This document shows, piece after piece, positions 37,909 through 47,446 of a stretch of DNA of 64,000 bases. The stretch comes from Mycolicibacterium confluentis. GTDB lineage: Bacteria; Actinomycetota; Actinomycetes; Mycobacteriales; Mycobacteriaceae. The position numbers were made by a program, and so were the translations under genes. The stretch is from NCBI RefSeq assembly GCF_010729895.1, contig NZ_AP022612.1:2356001-2420000 (forward strand), read 5' to 3'. Below the pieces are notes generated by a model. That model saw only the letters and a list, made by a program, of their open reading frames with translations, had not been told where the DNA came from and searched no databases. Each line of letters opens with the position of its first letter. Position 1 is the first letter of the stretch.

Positions 37909-38215
37909 GACGGACCCGCCGCACGCCGGTGACCGCCGACCGGGGCAGCCGGCCGGCGCGTGAGTGTCCGGTCAGTGCATCACCGTGGACCTCCACGTCG
38001 AACGTGAGCTTGAGGCGCATGGGTCTGGTCACGGTCTGTTTCCAGGTGACCCGCGGGCCGTCGACGTCGATGTCGGTCAGCGGCACCGTCTCCGCATCTC
38101 CGACCGCGCTGCCCGCCACGGCGCCGTCCCGCTCCGTGAACCGGTAGAGGATCTGCAGCGATCCGATCGGGGTCCTGATGCCGACATCCCAGTCGCCGAT
38201 GATGGTCATCGTCAT
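37901..38215 (-). CDS. Small beta-rich conserved protein
   Basis: 104 residues from the ATG overlapping the DJ-1 gene stop (ATGA), and ending 8 bp inside the GlxA gene, so all three are translationally linked. The alternating pattern GDWDVGIRTPIGSLQILYRF, AETVPLTDIDVDGPRVTWKQ and LKLTFDVEVHGDALTGHSRAG suggests a small lipocalin- or calycin-like barrel. Similar sequences occur as free-standing actinobacterial proteins. No enzymatic motif was seen. Confidence 0.7.
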   Translation of the reverse strand: MTMTIIGDWDVGIRTPIGSLQILYRFTERDGAVAGSAVGDAETVPLTDIDVDGPRVTWKQTVTRPMRLKLTFDVEVHGDALTGHSRAGRLPRSAVTGVRRVRHA

Positions 38216-38865
38216 GACGCCTTGGGTTCGCGGCCGCTGTTGGTCCAGACGGTGCCCCGCCTCTCGTAGGCGAACAGTGTCTCGACCGCGAGAGCGACGC
38301 GGGGCCCATAGCTGCGCTCGAGCAGATGCAGGGCCAGGTCCAGGCCTGAGGTCACGCCGCCTGCGGTGACGAGGTCGCCGTCGTCGACGACGCGGGCGGG
38401 CACCACCACGGATCCGGTGGCCGCCAGCACATCGACGCCCAGATGGTGAGTGGTGGCAGATCTGCCCTCGAGTAGGCCGGCCATCGCCAGGGCAAGCGAT
38501 CCGCCACACACCGTGGCCACTGTGATGGCAGGGTTCTCCATCGCCTGCCGCATCAGCGGGATCGCATCCGTGGTGCCGAATCGCGCCAGCAGCACCGGAA
38601 TGGTCGCGACCTCATCCGGGTCGCCGTCGGTGGGTCCCGACGCTCCGGGGACGATCACGTAGCCGGGCTTCGTCGGATCGAGGCGGTCGGTGGCCTGCAG
38701 GGTGAGTCCACGGGAACCGCTGACGACGGGACGCGGGCCCTCGGCGGACACCAGTTCGACGTCGAGTTCGCCGCCGACGGCGTCGCTGCCGGCCACGAGC
38801 ACTTCGAATGGGGCGATGACGTCGAGCGGATCGAATCCGTCGAACAACACAATCTGGGCGTGCAT
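38212..38865 (-). CDS. DJ-1/PfpI family enzyme, isonitrile hydratase-like
   Basis: 217 residues starting MHAQIVLFDGFDPLDVIAPFEVL. The DJ-1 nucleophile elbow is ITVATVCGGSLALAMAGLLEGRSATTHH, with the Cys in VCGGS. An early Asp (DPLD) and Glu (FEVL) match the isonitrile hydratase subgroup, which hydrates isocyanides to N-substituted formamides. The assignment within the DJ-1 superfamily is tentative; chaperones and amidases share the fold. It starts the operon with the beta-rich protein and GlxA regulator, downstream of a promoter element also seen before the HD gene. Confidence 0.8.
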   Translation of the reverse strand: MHAQIVLFDGFDPLDVIAPFEVLVAGSDAVGGELDVELVSAEGPRPVVSGSRGLTLQATDRLDPTKPGYVIVPGASGPTDGDPDEVATIPVLLARFGTTDAIPLMRQAMENPAITVATVCGGSLALAMAGLLEGRSATTHHLGVDVLAATGSVVVPARVVDDGDLVTAGGVTSGLDLALHLLERSYGPRVALAVETLFAYERRGTVWTNSGREPKAS

Positions 38866-38935
38866 GGACCCATCGTCCGGTACCCGGGTCTGTGGCAACA
38901 GTGGCCAGAAGGACATCTTTCGCCGGTTTCTTGCC
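38863..38935 (-). promoter_or_regulatory. Shared promoter element, copy 1 (DJ-1 gene)
   Basis: CAACAGTGGCCAGAAGG at 38896-38912 begins 31 bp upstream of the DJ-1 start codon. The same 17-mer with one change lies at the same distance before the HD gene, and similarity continues on both sides for about 70 bp. TGGC-N7-GCCA within it is an inverted repeat. Confidence 0.6.
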
Positions 38936-38945
38936 ATCCCGCGTG

Positions 38946-39614
38946 TCAGGAGGTCAGCCGTCGGGAGGCGGGCCGATCGCCCCACCCCGAGTTCTCGATG
39001 ACGTCGAAGAACCCGACCGACTCGCCGTTGAGCACCTCGTGCAGATGGGCGGGAAACGAGAACGGCGGTGCTTTCGTCGGATTGGATCGACTGCCCTCGG
39101 CGATGAGGTCGGCGATCGCGTAGCCGAGGTCGTATCGGGGCCAATCCGCGTGCACTCGGTCGGCGAATCCAGGCGAGAGCAGTCCCTTGTCCAGGCCGTT
39201 GATGTCGAGACTGATGCCGAAGAATGAGACGGACTGCTCGACGCCGAAGCGGTCGGCGAGGCCGACGCTCGTGTGCAGGGCGATCGACTGCCACACCGTT
39301 GTCACGCGGTCCTCGGACAGGCCGTTGGCGCGCAGGAACGATGCGGCGGCGTCCGCCCCGTCGACCTCAAAGCGCTGAGCACCCGCGCCGATATCGGTGA
39401 TCCCCAGGTCATGCAGAAGGCACGCGAGGTAGACGATCTCCTCGTCGTAGTCGACGCCCGCGCGCATCCCTTTGGCTGCGGCGATCTCGCGGGCGAAGAG
39501 GTGGCTGCGCACGCAGTGGCCCGCGATCGCCGGGGTGGCGGCGTCGAAGAGTAATTGCCTTGCGGCTGAACATATGTCGGAGTCGGGAAGATTCCACGGC
39601 GATGTCGTTGTCAT
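38946..39614 (-). CDS. HD-domain protein, cyanamide hydratase-like
   Basis: 222 residues from the ATG giving MTTTSPWNLPD. The HD fold is visible: GHCVRSHLFAREIA (first His), YLACLLHDLGITD (HD pair), then VTTVWQSIALHTSVG (late His). The order and spacing resemble fungal cyanamide hydratases (Ddi2/Cah), which convert cyanamide to urea. Other HD phosphohydrolases remain possible. It is one gene upstream of the DJ-1 enzyme and has its own copy of the shared promoter element. Confidence 0.8.
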   Translation of the reverse strand: MTTTSPWNLPDSDICSAARQLLFDAATPAIAGHCVRSHLFAREIAAAKGMRAGVDYDEEIVYLACLLHDLGITDIGAGAQRFEVDGADAAASFLRANGLSEDRVTTVWQSIALHTSVGLADRFGVEQSVSFFGISLDINGLDKGLLSPGFADRVHADWPRYDLGYAIADLIAEGSRSNPTKAPPFSFPAHLHEVLNGESVGFFDVIENSGWGDRPASRRLTS

Positions 39615-39684
39615 GGCCCCACCGTGCCCGACGGACGTCGCAGCCAACAGTGGCGAGAAGGCCAGGATGCGCCAGGATCTGGAC
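39612..39684 (-). promoter_or_regulatory. Shared promoter element, copy 2 (HD gene)
   Basis: CAACAGTGGCGAGAAGG at 39645-39661, again beginning 31 bp upstream of the start codon. The following bases (GCGCCAGG against TCGCCGG) also resemble copy 1. It lies in the 131-bp divergent spacer to the flavoprotein gene at 39746. Confidence 0.6.
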
Positions 39685-39745
39685 ACTGATGTGTAATCTT
39701 CGCCCCGAAGTCCGTCCGTCGCACGTTCCAGAGGGAAGAACCGCA

Positions 39746-41011
39746 GTGACCCGTACCGAATCGACCACCTGCGCCATCGCGGGAGGCGGCCCCGCCGGGA
39801 TGGTGCTCGGCCTGCTGCTCGCTCGCGCCGGGGTCAAGGTCACGGTGTTCGAGAAGCACGCCGACTTCCTGCGCGACTTCCGCGGCGACACCGTCCATCC
39901 GGTCACCCTGCGCCTGCTGGAGGAACTGGGGCTGTACCAGGAGTTCGAGGCCATTCCGCACACCAGGATGGAGAGTGCCGAGTTCACGGTCGGCGGTCGC
40001 AAGGTCACCGTGGCCGACTTCGGACGGCTCAACCTGCCCCACCGCTATATGGCGTTGGTGCCGCAGTGGGACCTGCTCGATCTGCTCGCCGACGCCGCAC
40101 AGCGCGAACCCACCTTCACACTGCGGCTGAGCACCAAGGTCACAGGCCTGCTGTGGGAGAACGGCGTGGTAGCCGGGGTCCGATATGAAGGCCCCGACGG
40201 AGCGGGCGAGCTGCGTGCCGACCTGACGGTGGCCTGCGACGGGCGCACCTCGGACGTGCGAAACGCAGCAGGACTGATCCCCAGGGAGTTCCCCGTCCCA
40301 TTCGATGTCGGCTGGTTCCGCATCGACCGGATAGTCGAAGCCAAATATCAACTGATACCGCGTCTTTCACCAGACCTGGCGCTCATCCTGATCCCTCGCG
40401 AGGGCTACTTCCAGGCCGGCTGCTTCCTTCCGAAGGGCGGCGTGACGCAGTTGCACGCCCGCGGCTTCGACACGTTCCGTTCACAGGTGGCCGCACTGGT
40501 GCCCGAGGCCTCAGTCGATCGCCTCGCCTCATGGGACGACGTCAAGGTGCTTGACGTCCGGGTCAACCGCCTGCACCGCTGGCACCGTCCGGGTCTGCTG
40601 TGCATCGGCGACGCCGCCCACGCGATGTCGCCGGTGGGCGGGGTGGGCGTGAACCTGGCCATCGCGGACGCGGTCGCCACGGCGCGAATCCTGGCCGACC
40701 CGCTTCGACGCGGACGCGTGCGAGACGAGGACCTGCGGGCCGTACAGCGTCGTCGACAGATACCCGCGGTGGTCACCCAGGCCGTCCAACGCGCAATGCA
40801 TCGCCGACTCGCCCCCGTCATCCTGTCCGGCAGGATCCCGCATCTGCCGCCCGCTGTCGAACGTGTCGCCGGGGCAGTGCTGTCGAGGTTCCCGGGACTG
40901 TCGAAGGTGCCCGCTTACCTTGTCGGCGTCGGACCTCTGCCGGAGCACGCGCCGGAGTTCGCACGCAGGAGCCCCATCGAACGAGATGACGACGAGCGCA
41001 GCACCCGCTAG
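39746..41011 (+). CDS. FAD-dependent oxidoreductase (class A monooxygenase-like)
   Basis: 421 residues from GTG 39746 with GAGGGAAG upstream. CAIAGGGPAGMVLGLLLARAGVKVTVFEKHADFLRDFRGDTVHPVTLRLLEELG is the FAD Rossmann start, TVACDGRTSDVRNAAG the DG motif, and LLCIGDAAHAMSPVGGVGVNLAIADAVATARIL the second FAD motif. It lacks the thioredoxin-like C-terminal domain of the 18.5 and 34.5 kb enzymes. Substrate unknown; divergent from the HD gene, so it may be part of the same stimulon. Confidence 0.9.
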   Translation: MTRTESTTCAIAGGGPAGMVLGLLLARAGVKVTVFEKHADFLRDFRGDTVHPVTLRLLEELGLYQEFEAIPHTRMESAEFTVGGRKVTVADFGRLNLPHRYMALVPQWDLLDLLADAAQREPTFTLRLSTKVTGLLWENGVVAGVRYEGPDGAGELRADLTVACDGRTSDVRNAAGLIPREFPVPFDVGWFRIDRIVEAKYQLIPRLSPDLALILIPREGYFQAGCFLPKGGVTQLHARGFDTFRSQVAALVPEASVDRLASWDDVKVLDVRVNRLHRWHRPGLLCIGDAAHAMSPVGGVGVNLAIADAVATARILADPLRRGRVRDEDLRAVQRRRQIPAVVTQAVQRAMHRRLAPVILSGRIPHLPPAVERVAGAVLSRFPGLSKVPAYLVGVGPLPEHAPEFARRSPIERDDDERSTR

Positions 41012-41021
41012 CCTTGCCCGA

Positions 41022-41585
41022 ATGACCTCACGAGATCGCGCCACGCAGTCGGGCAGGACGGCTCGGCTGTCGTTCGCGAGCCTGATCCTGGCTGGTGGGG
41101 CGCTGGCCTTCGCGGCTCCCGCATGGGCGGAGCCCGAACCCGCGCCGGGAGTGCCCGTGGTCAACGCCGACGAAGGCCTGGTCGGACCCCCTCCGGCACC
41201 TCCGGTCGGACCGCCGCCGGTGCCCGAGATGGCCAACCCGGGCTACGGCCAGGGGGAAACGCCGGGAGCATTCGGCTACCTGCGTGACCTCTGGCAGACG
41301 GCTCGCAGTGGCGACCCCCGAGGCCTGATGGCCGGACCGCCCCCGAGTTCGCCCCCGCCGCCGCCGGGAGCCGGTCCCGCGCCCGCGCTTCCGCCCGGCT
41401 TCGTGTCGTTGAACGCGCCCGAATCCACCACGTCATCGACCGTTCGCAGTTCTGACGAGCCGGTCTCCGGGCCGCCGCTGCCGCCCGGCTATCACTCCCT
41501 GAACGGTCCGCCGCCTCCCGGGTGGTACGACACGCCGCCGCCGGACCCGAACGCCGGGCTCATTCCGATCCCGCCGCCGCAGTGA
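41022..41585 (+). CDS. Proline-rich secreted protein
   Basis: 187 residues. Signal peptide LSFASLILAGGALAFAAPAWA, cleavage after AWA near residue 36. The mature protein is about a quarter proline, with PPPAPPVGPPPVP, PPPSSPPPPPGAGPAPALPPG and two near-repeats PPGFVSLN / PPGYHSLN. No Cys in the mature part. TAGCCT (41009-41014) overlapping the previous stop is 7 nt before the ATG, so it is probably leaderless. Likely a cell-wall spacer protein; function unknown. Confidence 0.75.
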   Translation: MTSRDRATQSGRTARLSFASLILAGGALAFAAPAWAEPEPAPGVPVVNADEGLVGPPPAPPVGPPPVPEMANPGYGQGETPGAFGYLRDLWQTARSGDPRGLMAGPPPSSPPPPPGAGPAPALPPGFVSLNAPESTTSSTVRSSDEPVSGPPLPPGYHSLNGPPPPGWYDTPPPDPNAGLIPIPPPQ

Positions 41586-41592
41586 TCGCGGC

Positions 41593-41751
41593 CTAAGTCC
41601 GCTCTTCCTGGCTTCGGCTGGGTTCGGCGATCTCGGGCGCCACTTCGCGCGTCGCCATGCCGCCCTTGCCGCCCTGGTCGGTGGGACCGGGTGCGGGGGG
41701 ATCCTCGCCGGGTTCTGGACCCGTGGAATCCTCGCGTCTGTGTCTTCCCAT
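41593..41751 (-). CDS. Small hydrophilic protein, 52 residues
   Basis: ATG at 41749-41751 with AAGGGAA upstream and TAG at 41593-41595. The product is Pro/Glu/Gly-rich (MGRHRREDSTGPEPGEDPPA, then PGPTDQGGKGGMATREVAPE) with no hydrophobic segment. Third-position G/C is high and the frame fits neatly between the secreted protein and the DHFR-like gene, which supports it as real. I do not recognise the family. Confidence 0.55.
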   Translation of the reverse strand: MGRHRREDSTGPEPGEDPPAPGPTDQGGKGGMATREVAPEIAEPSRSQEERT

Positions 41752-41836
41752 CGCGGTTCCCTTCTCCGTGCGGACGGGGGAGGATAGTCAGGGCCGCGGC
41801 GATTGAAACGCGCTCTCGCGATGAGTCGTGGCGCCG

Positions 41837-41871
41837 TCCTGGGTCTGTACATGTGAAGTCCAGACCCAGGA
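41837..41871 (+). promoter_or_regulatory. Stem-loop covering the ribosome site of the DHFR-like gene
   Basis: Perfect 11-bp arms TCCTGGGTCTG (41837-41847) and CAGACCCAGGA (41861-41871) with a 13-nt loop. The right arm covers AGGA of the Shine-Dalgarno AGGAGG (41868-41873), five bases before the GTG start at 41879. If transcribed, it would hide the ribosome site. Confidence 0.6.
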
Positions 41872-41878
41872 GGAACAC

Positions 41879-42523
41879 GTGGCACAGCTGCTCAAAGTCC
41901 AGAACTTCAATGTCTCTCGGGACGGTTTCGGCGCAGGGGAGCACCAAAGCCTCGCCCGCCCATTCGGCCACGTCGACCCCGAGACGATGTTCGCCTGGGC
42001 CGGGGCGACTGCCAGCTGGCCCAACCGCACGGAGCCCGGCGGAAGTCGGGGTCTCGACGACTATCTCACCCGAGACTTCGCCAACAACATCGGCGCTGAG
42101 ATCATGGGACGCAACAAGTTCGGGCCTCAACGGGGGCCCTGGCTCGACCACGAATGGCTGGGGTGGTGGGGTGACGAACCGCCGTTCCACACCCCGGTGT
42201 TCGTGATGACCCATCATGAGCGTCCGTCGTTCACTCTGTCAGACACCACGTTCCACTTCGTCGATGCGGACCCGGCCCACGTTCTCGACCGCGCGAAAGA
42301 CGCCGCGTGCGGCCGGGATGTACGACTCGGCGGTGGGGCGAGCATCATCCGCTCGTTCCTCGACCTCGACCTCGTCGACACCCTGCACGTCGCGGTCTCG
42401 CCGGTCGAGATCGGCTCCGGGTCGCGCCTCTGGGAGTCGCCCGACGAACTTCGCGACCGGTTCCATGTCGATGTGGTCCCGAGCCCCAGCGGAGTCACCC
42501 ACTACCTGTTCTGGCGGCGGTGA
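41879..42523 (+). CDS. Dihydrofolate reductase-family (RibD-type) protein
   Basis: 214 residues from GTG 41879, fixed by the AGGAGG site. KVQNFNVSRDGFGAG is the family N-terminus, EIMGRNKFGP the NADPH-pocket stretch, VRLGGGASIIRSFLDLDLVDTLHVAVSPVEIGSGSRLWE the conserved C-terminal reductase motif. These YwjB/RibD-C-like proteins reduce pterin- or pyrimidine-like substrates; they are not the essential FolA. A hairpin precedes the gene. Confidence 0.9.
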   Translation: MAQLLKVQNFNVSRDGFGAGEHQSLARPFGHVDPETMFAWAGATASWPNRTEPGGSRGLDDYLTRDFANNIGAEIMGRNKFGPQRGPWLDHEWLGWWGDEPPFHTPVFVMTHHERPSFTLSDTTFHFVDADPAHVLDRAKDAACGRDVRLGGGASIIRSFLDLDLVDTLHVAVSPVEIGSGSRLWESPDELRDRFHVDVVPSPSGVTHYLFWRR

Positions 42524-42560
42524 GGGCGCCGCACTACCCCGTCACGCCCCATTTCAAACC

Positions 42561-42580
42561 CGAATATCGAACCATATTCG
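42561..42580. promoter_or_regulatory. CGAATAT-N6-ATATTCG palindrome upstream of second furA
   Basis: Perfect 7-bp arms CGAATAT and ATATTCG around CGAACC, 79 bp upstream of the furA2 ATG and 38 bp after the DHFR-like stop. It may be an operator for furA2-katG2 or a terminator; there is no U-run. It does not resemble the furA1 operator. Confidence 0.5.
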
Positions 42581-42658
42581 ACTTCGTGGAACTGTTGGGC
42601 GGCAACGAATTTCAGTAAAGGCTTGATACCCTCCAGCTTGCGGTCCACACTCGAATGG

Positions 42659-43090
42659 ATGGCTGACGGCCTCGAATTCACAGGTAAGTTGCGGGCGGCC
42701 GGACTCCGGGTCACCCGGCCTAGGCTCGCGGTGCTGCACGCGGTGAGCGAGTATCCCCACGCCGACACGGAGACCGTGATTCGGGCCGCACGCACCCATG
42801 TGCCCGATGTCTCGCACCAGACGGTGTACGACGCGCTCAACGCCCTGACCGCGGCGGGCCTGATCCGCCGCATCCAACCGAGCGGATCGCTCGCGCGTTA
42901 CGAGACTCGAGTCGGCGACAACCACCACCACGTGGTGTGTCGCTCCTGCGGAACCATCGCCGACGTCGACTGCGCTGTCGGTGAGGCTCCGTGCCTGACG
43001 GCCTCCGAGGACCGGGGGTTCGAGATCGACGAGGCCGAGGTCATCTACTGGGGACTGTGTCCCGCATGTTCAGCCGTCCGAAGTTCCTGA
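42659..43090 (+). CDS. furA: FurA paralogue (second copy)
   Basis: 143 residues from ATG 42659; a TTG at 42623 is a longer alternative. Strongly similar along its length to the FurA at 9.7-10.2 kb: [77 protein letters not shown]. All metal-site His/Cys are kept. It precedes katG2 by 31-46 bp in the same orientation, so it should repress that operon. The upstream DNA lacks the TTGACT/TCAAGA box of furA1. Confidence 0.93.
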   Translation: MADGLEFTGKLRAAGLRVTRPRLAVLHAVSEYPHADTETVIRAARTHVPDVSHQTVYDALNALTAAGLIRRIQPSGSLARYETRVGDNHHHVVCRSCGTIADVDCAVGEAPCLTASEDRGFEIDEAEVIYWGLCPACSAVRSS

Positions 43091-43121
43091 TCACCCGTGA
43101 TCGCAGCCCGGTCACCCCTCG

Positions 43122-45380
<2,259 letters not shown>

Positions 45381-45387
45381 GCGGCCG

Positions 45388-45870
45388 TCAATCGCCGAGG
45401 GCCGCGCAGACCTTTCGCAGGAGGCCGGCGAGCGTCTCGCGCTCGTCGGCGGTGAGTCCGGCGATCAGCTGTTCGTCGTCCGCCAGGCGGCGGGGCAGCT
45501 GCTCGTCGACGACGGTCCGGCCGTCGTCGGTCAGGGCCAGCAGTACCACCCGGCCGTCGCGGTCGGACTTCTGCCGATCAAGCAGGCCCCGCCGGACGAG
45601 GCCGTCGGTGAGCTTGGTGATCGACGCCCCGCTGAGCATCGTGGTCGAGACGACTTCACTGGCGCGGAGGGGGCGGCCGGCCCGGGCCAGGGCGCTGAGA
45701 ACGTTGAACTCCGAGCGGCTGATGCCATGGGGCTCGAGATTGGCGTCGAGGCGGTGGTTGCAGATCGACGCGATCCGCTGGATGCGTCCGAGGACCTCGA
45801 TGGGCGCGGTGTCGACGTGTGGATGGGTCTGCACCCATTCGCGGCGGATCTGGTCGACGGTGTCGGTCAC
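45388..45870 (-). CDS. MarR-family transcriptional regulator
   Basis: 160 residues. Winged helix: GISRSEFNVLSALARAGRPLRASEVVSTTMLSGASITKLTDGLVRRGLLDRQKSDRDGRVVLLALTDDG, with the DRDGR wing typical of MarR. A perfect 18-bp palindrome lies 24 bp upstream, between this gene and the divergent FUSC membrane protein, which is the usual setting for a MarR repressor of an efflux system. Confidence 0.93.
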   Translation of the reverse strand: MTDTVDQIRREWVQTHPHVDTAPIEVLGRIQRIASICNHRLDANLEPHGISRSEFNVLSALARAGRPLRASEVVSTTMLSGASITKLTDGLVRRGLLDRQKSDRDGRVVLLALTDDGRTVVDEQLPRRLADDEQLIAGLTADERETLAGLLRKVCAALGD

Positions 45871-45894
45871 GGGACGATGATAAGCCCAAATAGT

Positions 45895-45912
45895 TCACTA
45901 GTAAATTAGTGA
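45895..45912. promoter_or_regulatory. MarR-type operator
   Basis: TCACTA-GTAAAT-TAGTGA, perfect 6-bp arms. On the plus strand it directly abuts TAAAAT (45913-45918), the -10 of the FUSC gene, so a bound repressor would block that promoter. It is unusually AT-rich for the window. Confidence 0.8.
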
Positions 45913-45924
45913 TAAAATTTCTCG

Positions 45925-47067
45925 GTGCTTGTCTCGCCCGTCATGACCCGCTTTGACCACGGCTGGACCGCGCTTCGACACGCAGTGTCCGCCGACGCGC
46001 GGCGCGGGGTGCTCCGCACCGACGTGCGCAGGGCGGGTTTCGCGGTTCCTCTGCGGGTCGGACTGGCAGTGACCCTGGTGTTTGTCGTCGGCGGCCTGCT
46101 CGGTCAGCGCGATGTTGTCGGCTTCGCCGCGTTGGGGGCGCTCGTCTCGGCGTTCTGCCGCCCGGACCCGTACCCCGTCCGCTTGGGCCGACTCCTCGTT
46201 CTGGGTGTCGGAATCACGACGGCGATCGGCATCGGCGCCGTGCTGGGAGTGGGTGCATGCCCCGTCGTCGTGGAGGTCGCGGTCATCTCCGTGCTGGCCG
46301 GTGCCGCCGCGTATCTGGTGTGGTCACTGCACATCGTGGGGCCCGGTGCGGTGGTGTTTATGTTCGGCGCCGTCGGGGCGCAGAGTTTTGCCCACGACAC
46401 TGGTGATGTGGCGCGGGCCGTCGCCGTGACCGCCGCTGGGGCGGTGATCGGTGTGGTTGCCGCCATGGCCCCGTGGTTCTTCGTGCTGGCTTGGCGGGCA
46501 ATCACCGGTGCGTCCGGATCAACGGAATCACCAGCGGTGCAACGTGAATCGATCTGGGTGACGCTTCGTCGAGCTCCTCATCGCAGCCTGGCGGCGCGGG
46601 CCGTGCGGGTCGGCCTCGCGGGTGCGGCGGGTGCCGCCATCGCGATCGGCCTCGGCTTGGACCATCCGATGTGGGCCGCCATGGGCGCCGTCGCCACGAT
46701 GCAGGGAATCGGCTATCACGTCGCGATCCACCGAGGCATCCAGCGCCTGCTCGGCAATGTCGGCGGTGCGCTGCTGGCCGCCGCGCTGCTGGCGTTGCCG
46801 CTGGGTTACTGGGGCGCTGTGGTGGCGATCGTTGTCTTCCAGGTCGCGGCGGAGATCGCCTCGACGGTCAACTACGCGCTGACCTCAGTGGCGGTGACGC
46901 CGATGGCACTGCTGCTCACCGGGCTTGGGGCCGGACTGGCACCGCACGTCGCGCTCGACCGCGTCCTGGACACCGGCGTCGGGATCGTCACCGGCATCGT
47001 GACCGCCGCAGTCACGATCAGCGTGGCAGACGCCAAGCAGTTGCCGCAGGCGGCCCAGGCTCACTGA
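45925..47067 (+). CDS. FUSC-family inner membrane protein
   Basis: 380 residues. GTG 45925 is kept because TAAAAT ends 6 nt before it, giving a leaderless transcript; ATG 45943 is the alternative. Two blocks of membrane helices (residues ~40-170 and ~215-370) flank a charged linker. AARAVRVGLAGAAGAAIAIGLGLDHPMWAAMGAVATMQ matches the fusaric acid resistance/FUSC repeat. Likely exports aromatic acids or similar toxic compounds under MarR control. Confidence 0.88.
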   Translation: MLVSPVMTRFDHGWTALRHAVSADARRGVLRTDVRRAGFAVPLRVGLAVTLVFVVGGLLGQRDVVGFAALGALVSAFCRPDPYPVRLGRLLVLGVGITTAIGIGAVLGVGACPVVVEVAVISVLAGAAAYLVWSLHIVGPGAVVFMFGAVGAQSFAHDTGDVARAVAVTAAGAVIGVVAAMAPWFFVLAWRAITGASGSTESPAVQRESIWVTLRRAPHRSLAARAVRVGLAGAAGAAIAIGLGLDHPMWAAMGAVATMQGIGYHVAIHRGIQRLLGNVGGALLAAALLALPLGYWGAVVAIVVFQVAAEIASTVNYALTSVAVTPMALLLTGLGAGLAPHVALDRVLDTGVGIVTGIVTAAVTISVADAKQLPQAAQAH

Positions 47068-47446
47068 GGCCGGACCGCGCCGCGTGCGGCCCACGCAGTC
47101 GCGCGCAGAGTGGGCCTTCCTCCGACGGCGACAGGCAGTCCCGCAGCCGAGACTTGAGCGCTTCCCTCTGCGGGTCCGTCAGCGAAGCGGTGAAGGCCCC
47201 GGCAGGTCCCTGCCCGCCGAGGAATCCCTGCCAGTAGTCATCGAATGAGGTGAACGGCATCTCGATGTCCAGCGGCCGGGAAGGCCAGCGTCTGCGCGTC
47301 GGCGAGCACGAAGCGCACGCGTGCGTCATCGACGTGGTCACGCGCGTAGTCGATGTAGTGCGGCGCGGGGTCGACGCCGGTGACGCGGACGCCGGGAACA
47401 TCGAGCGCCGCACGGGTCAGCGCACCGGTGCCCGAGCCGACGCGAG
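47061..47446 (-). pseudogene. Decayed SAM-dependent methyltransferase
   Basis: Starting right after the FKBP stop, one frame reads RVGSGTGALTRAALDVPGVR (motif I) and VTGVDPAPHYIDYARDH. Another frame then continues with PFTSFDDYWQGFLGGQGPAG, typical of the C-terminal half. A third frame ends with LRATAWAARGAV before a TGA at 47061-47063. So the N-terminus is missing, and at least two frameshifts plus an internal deletion separate the parts. The gene is clearly dead. Confidence 0.75.
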
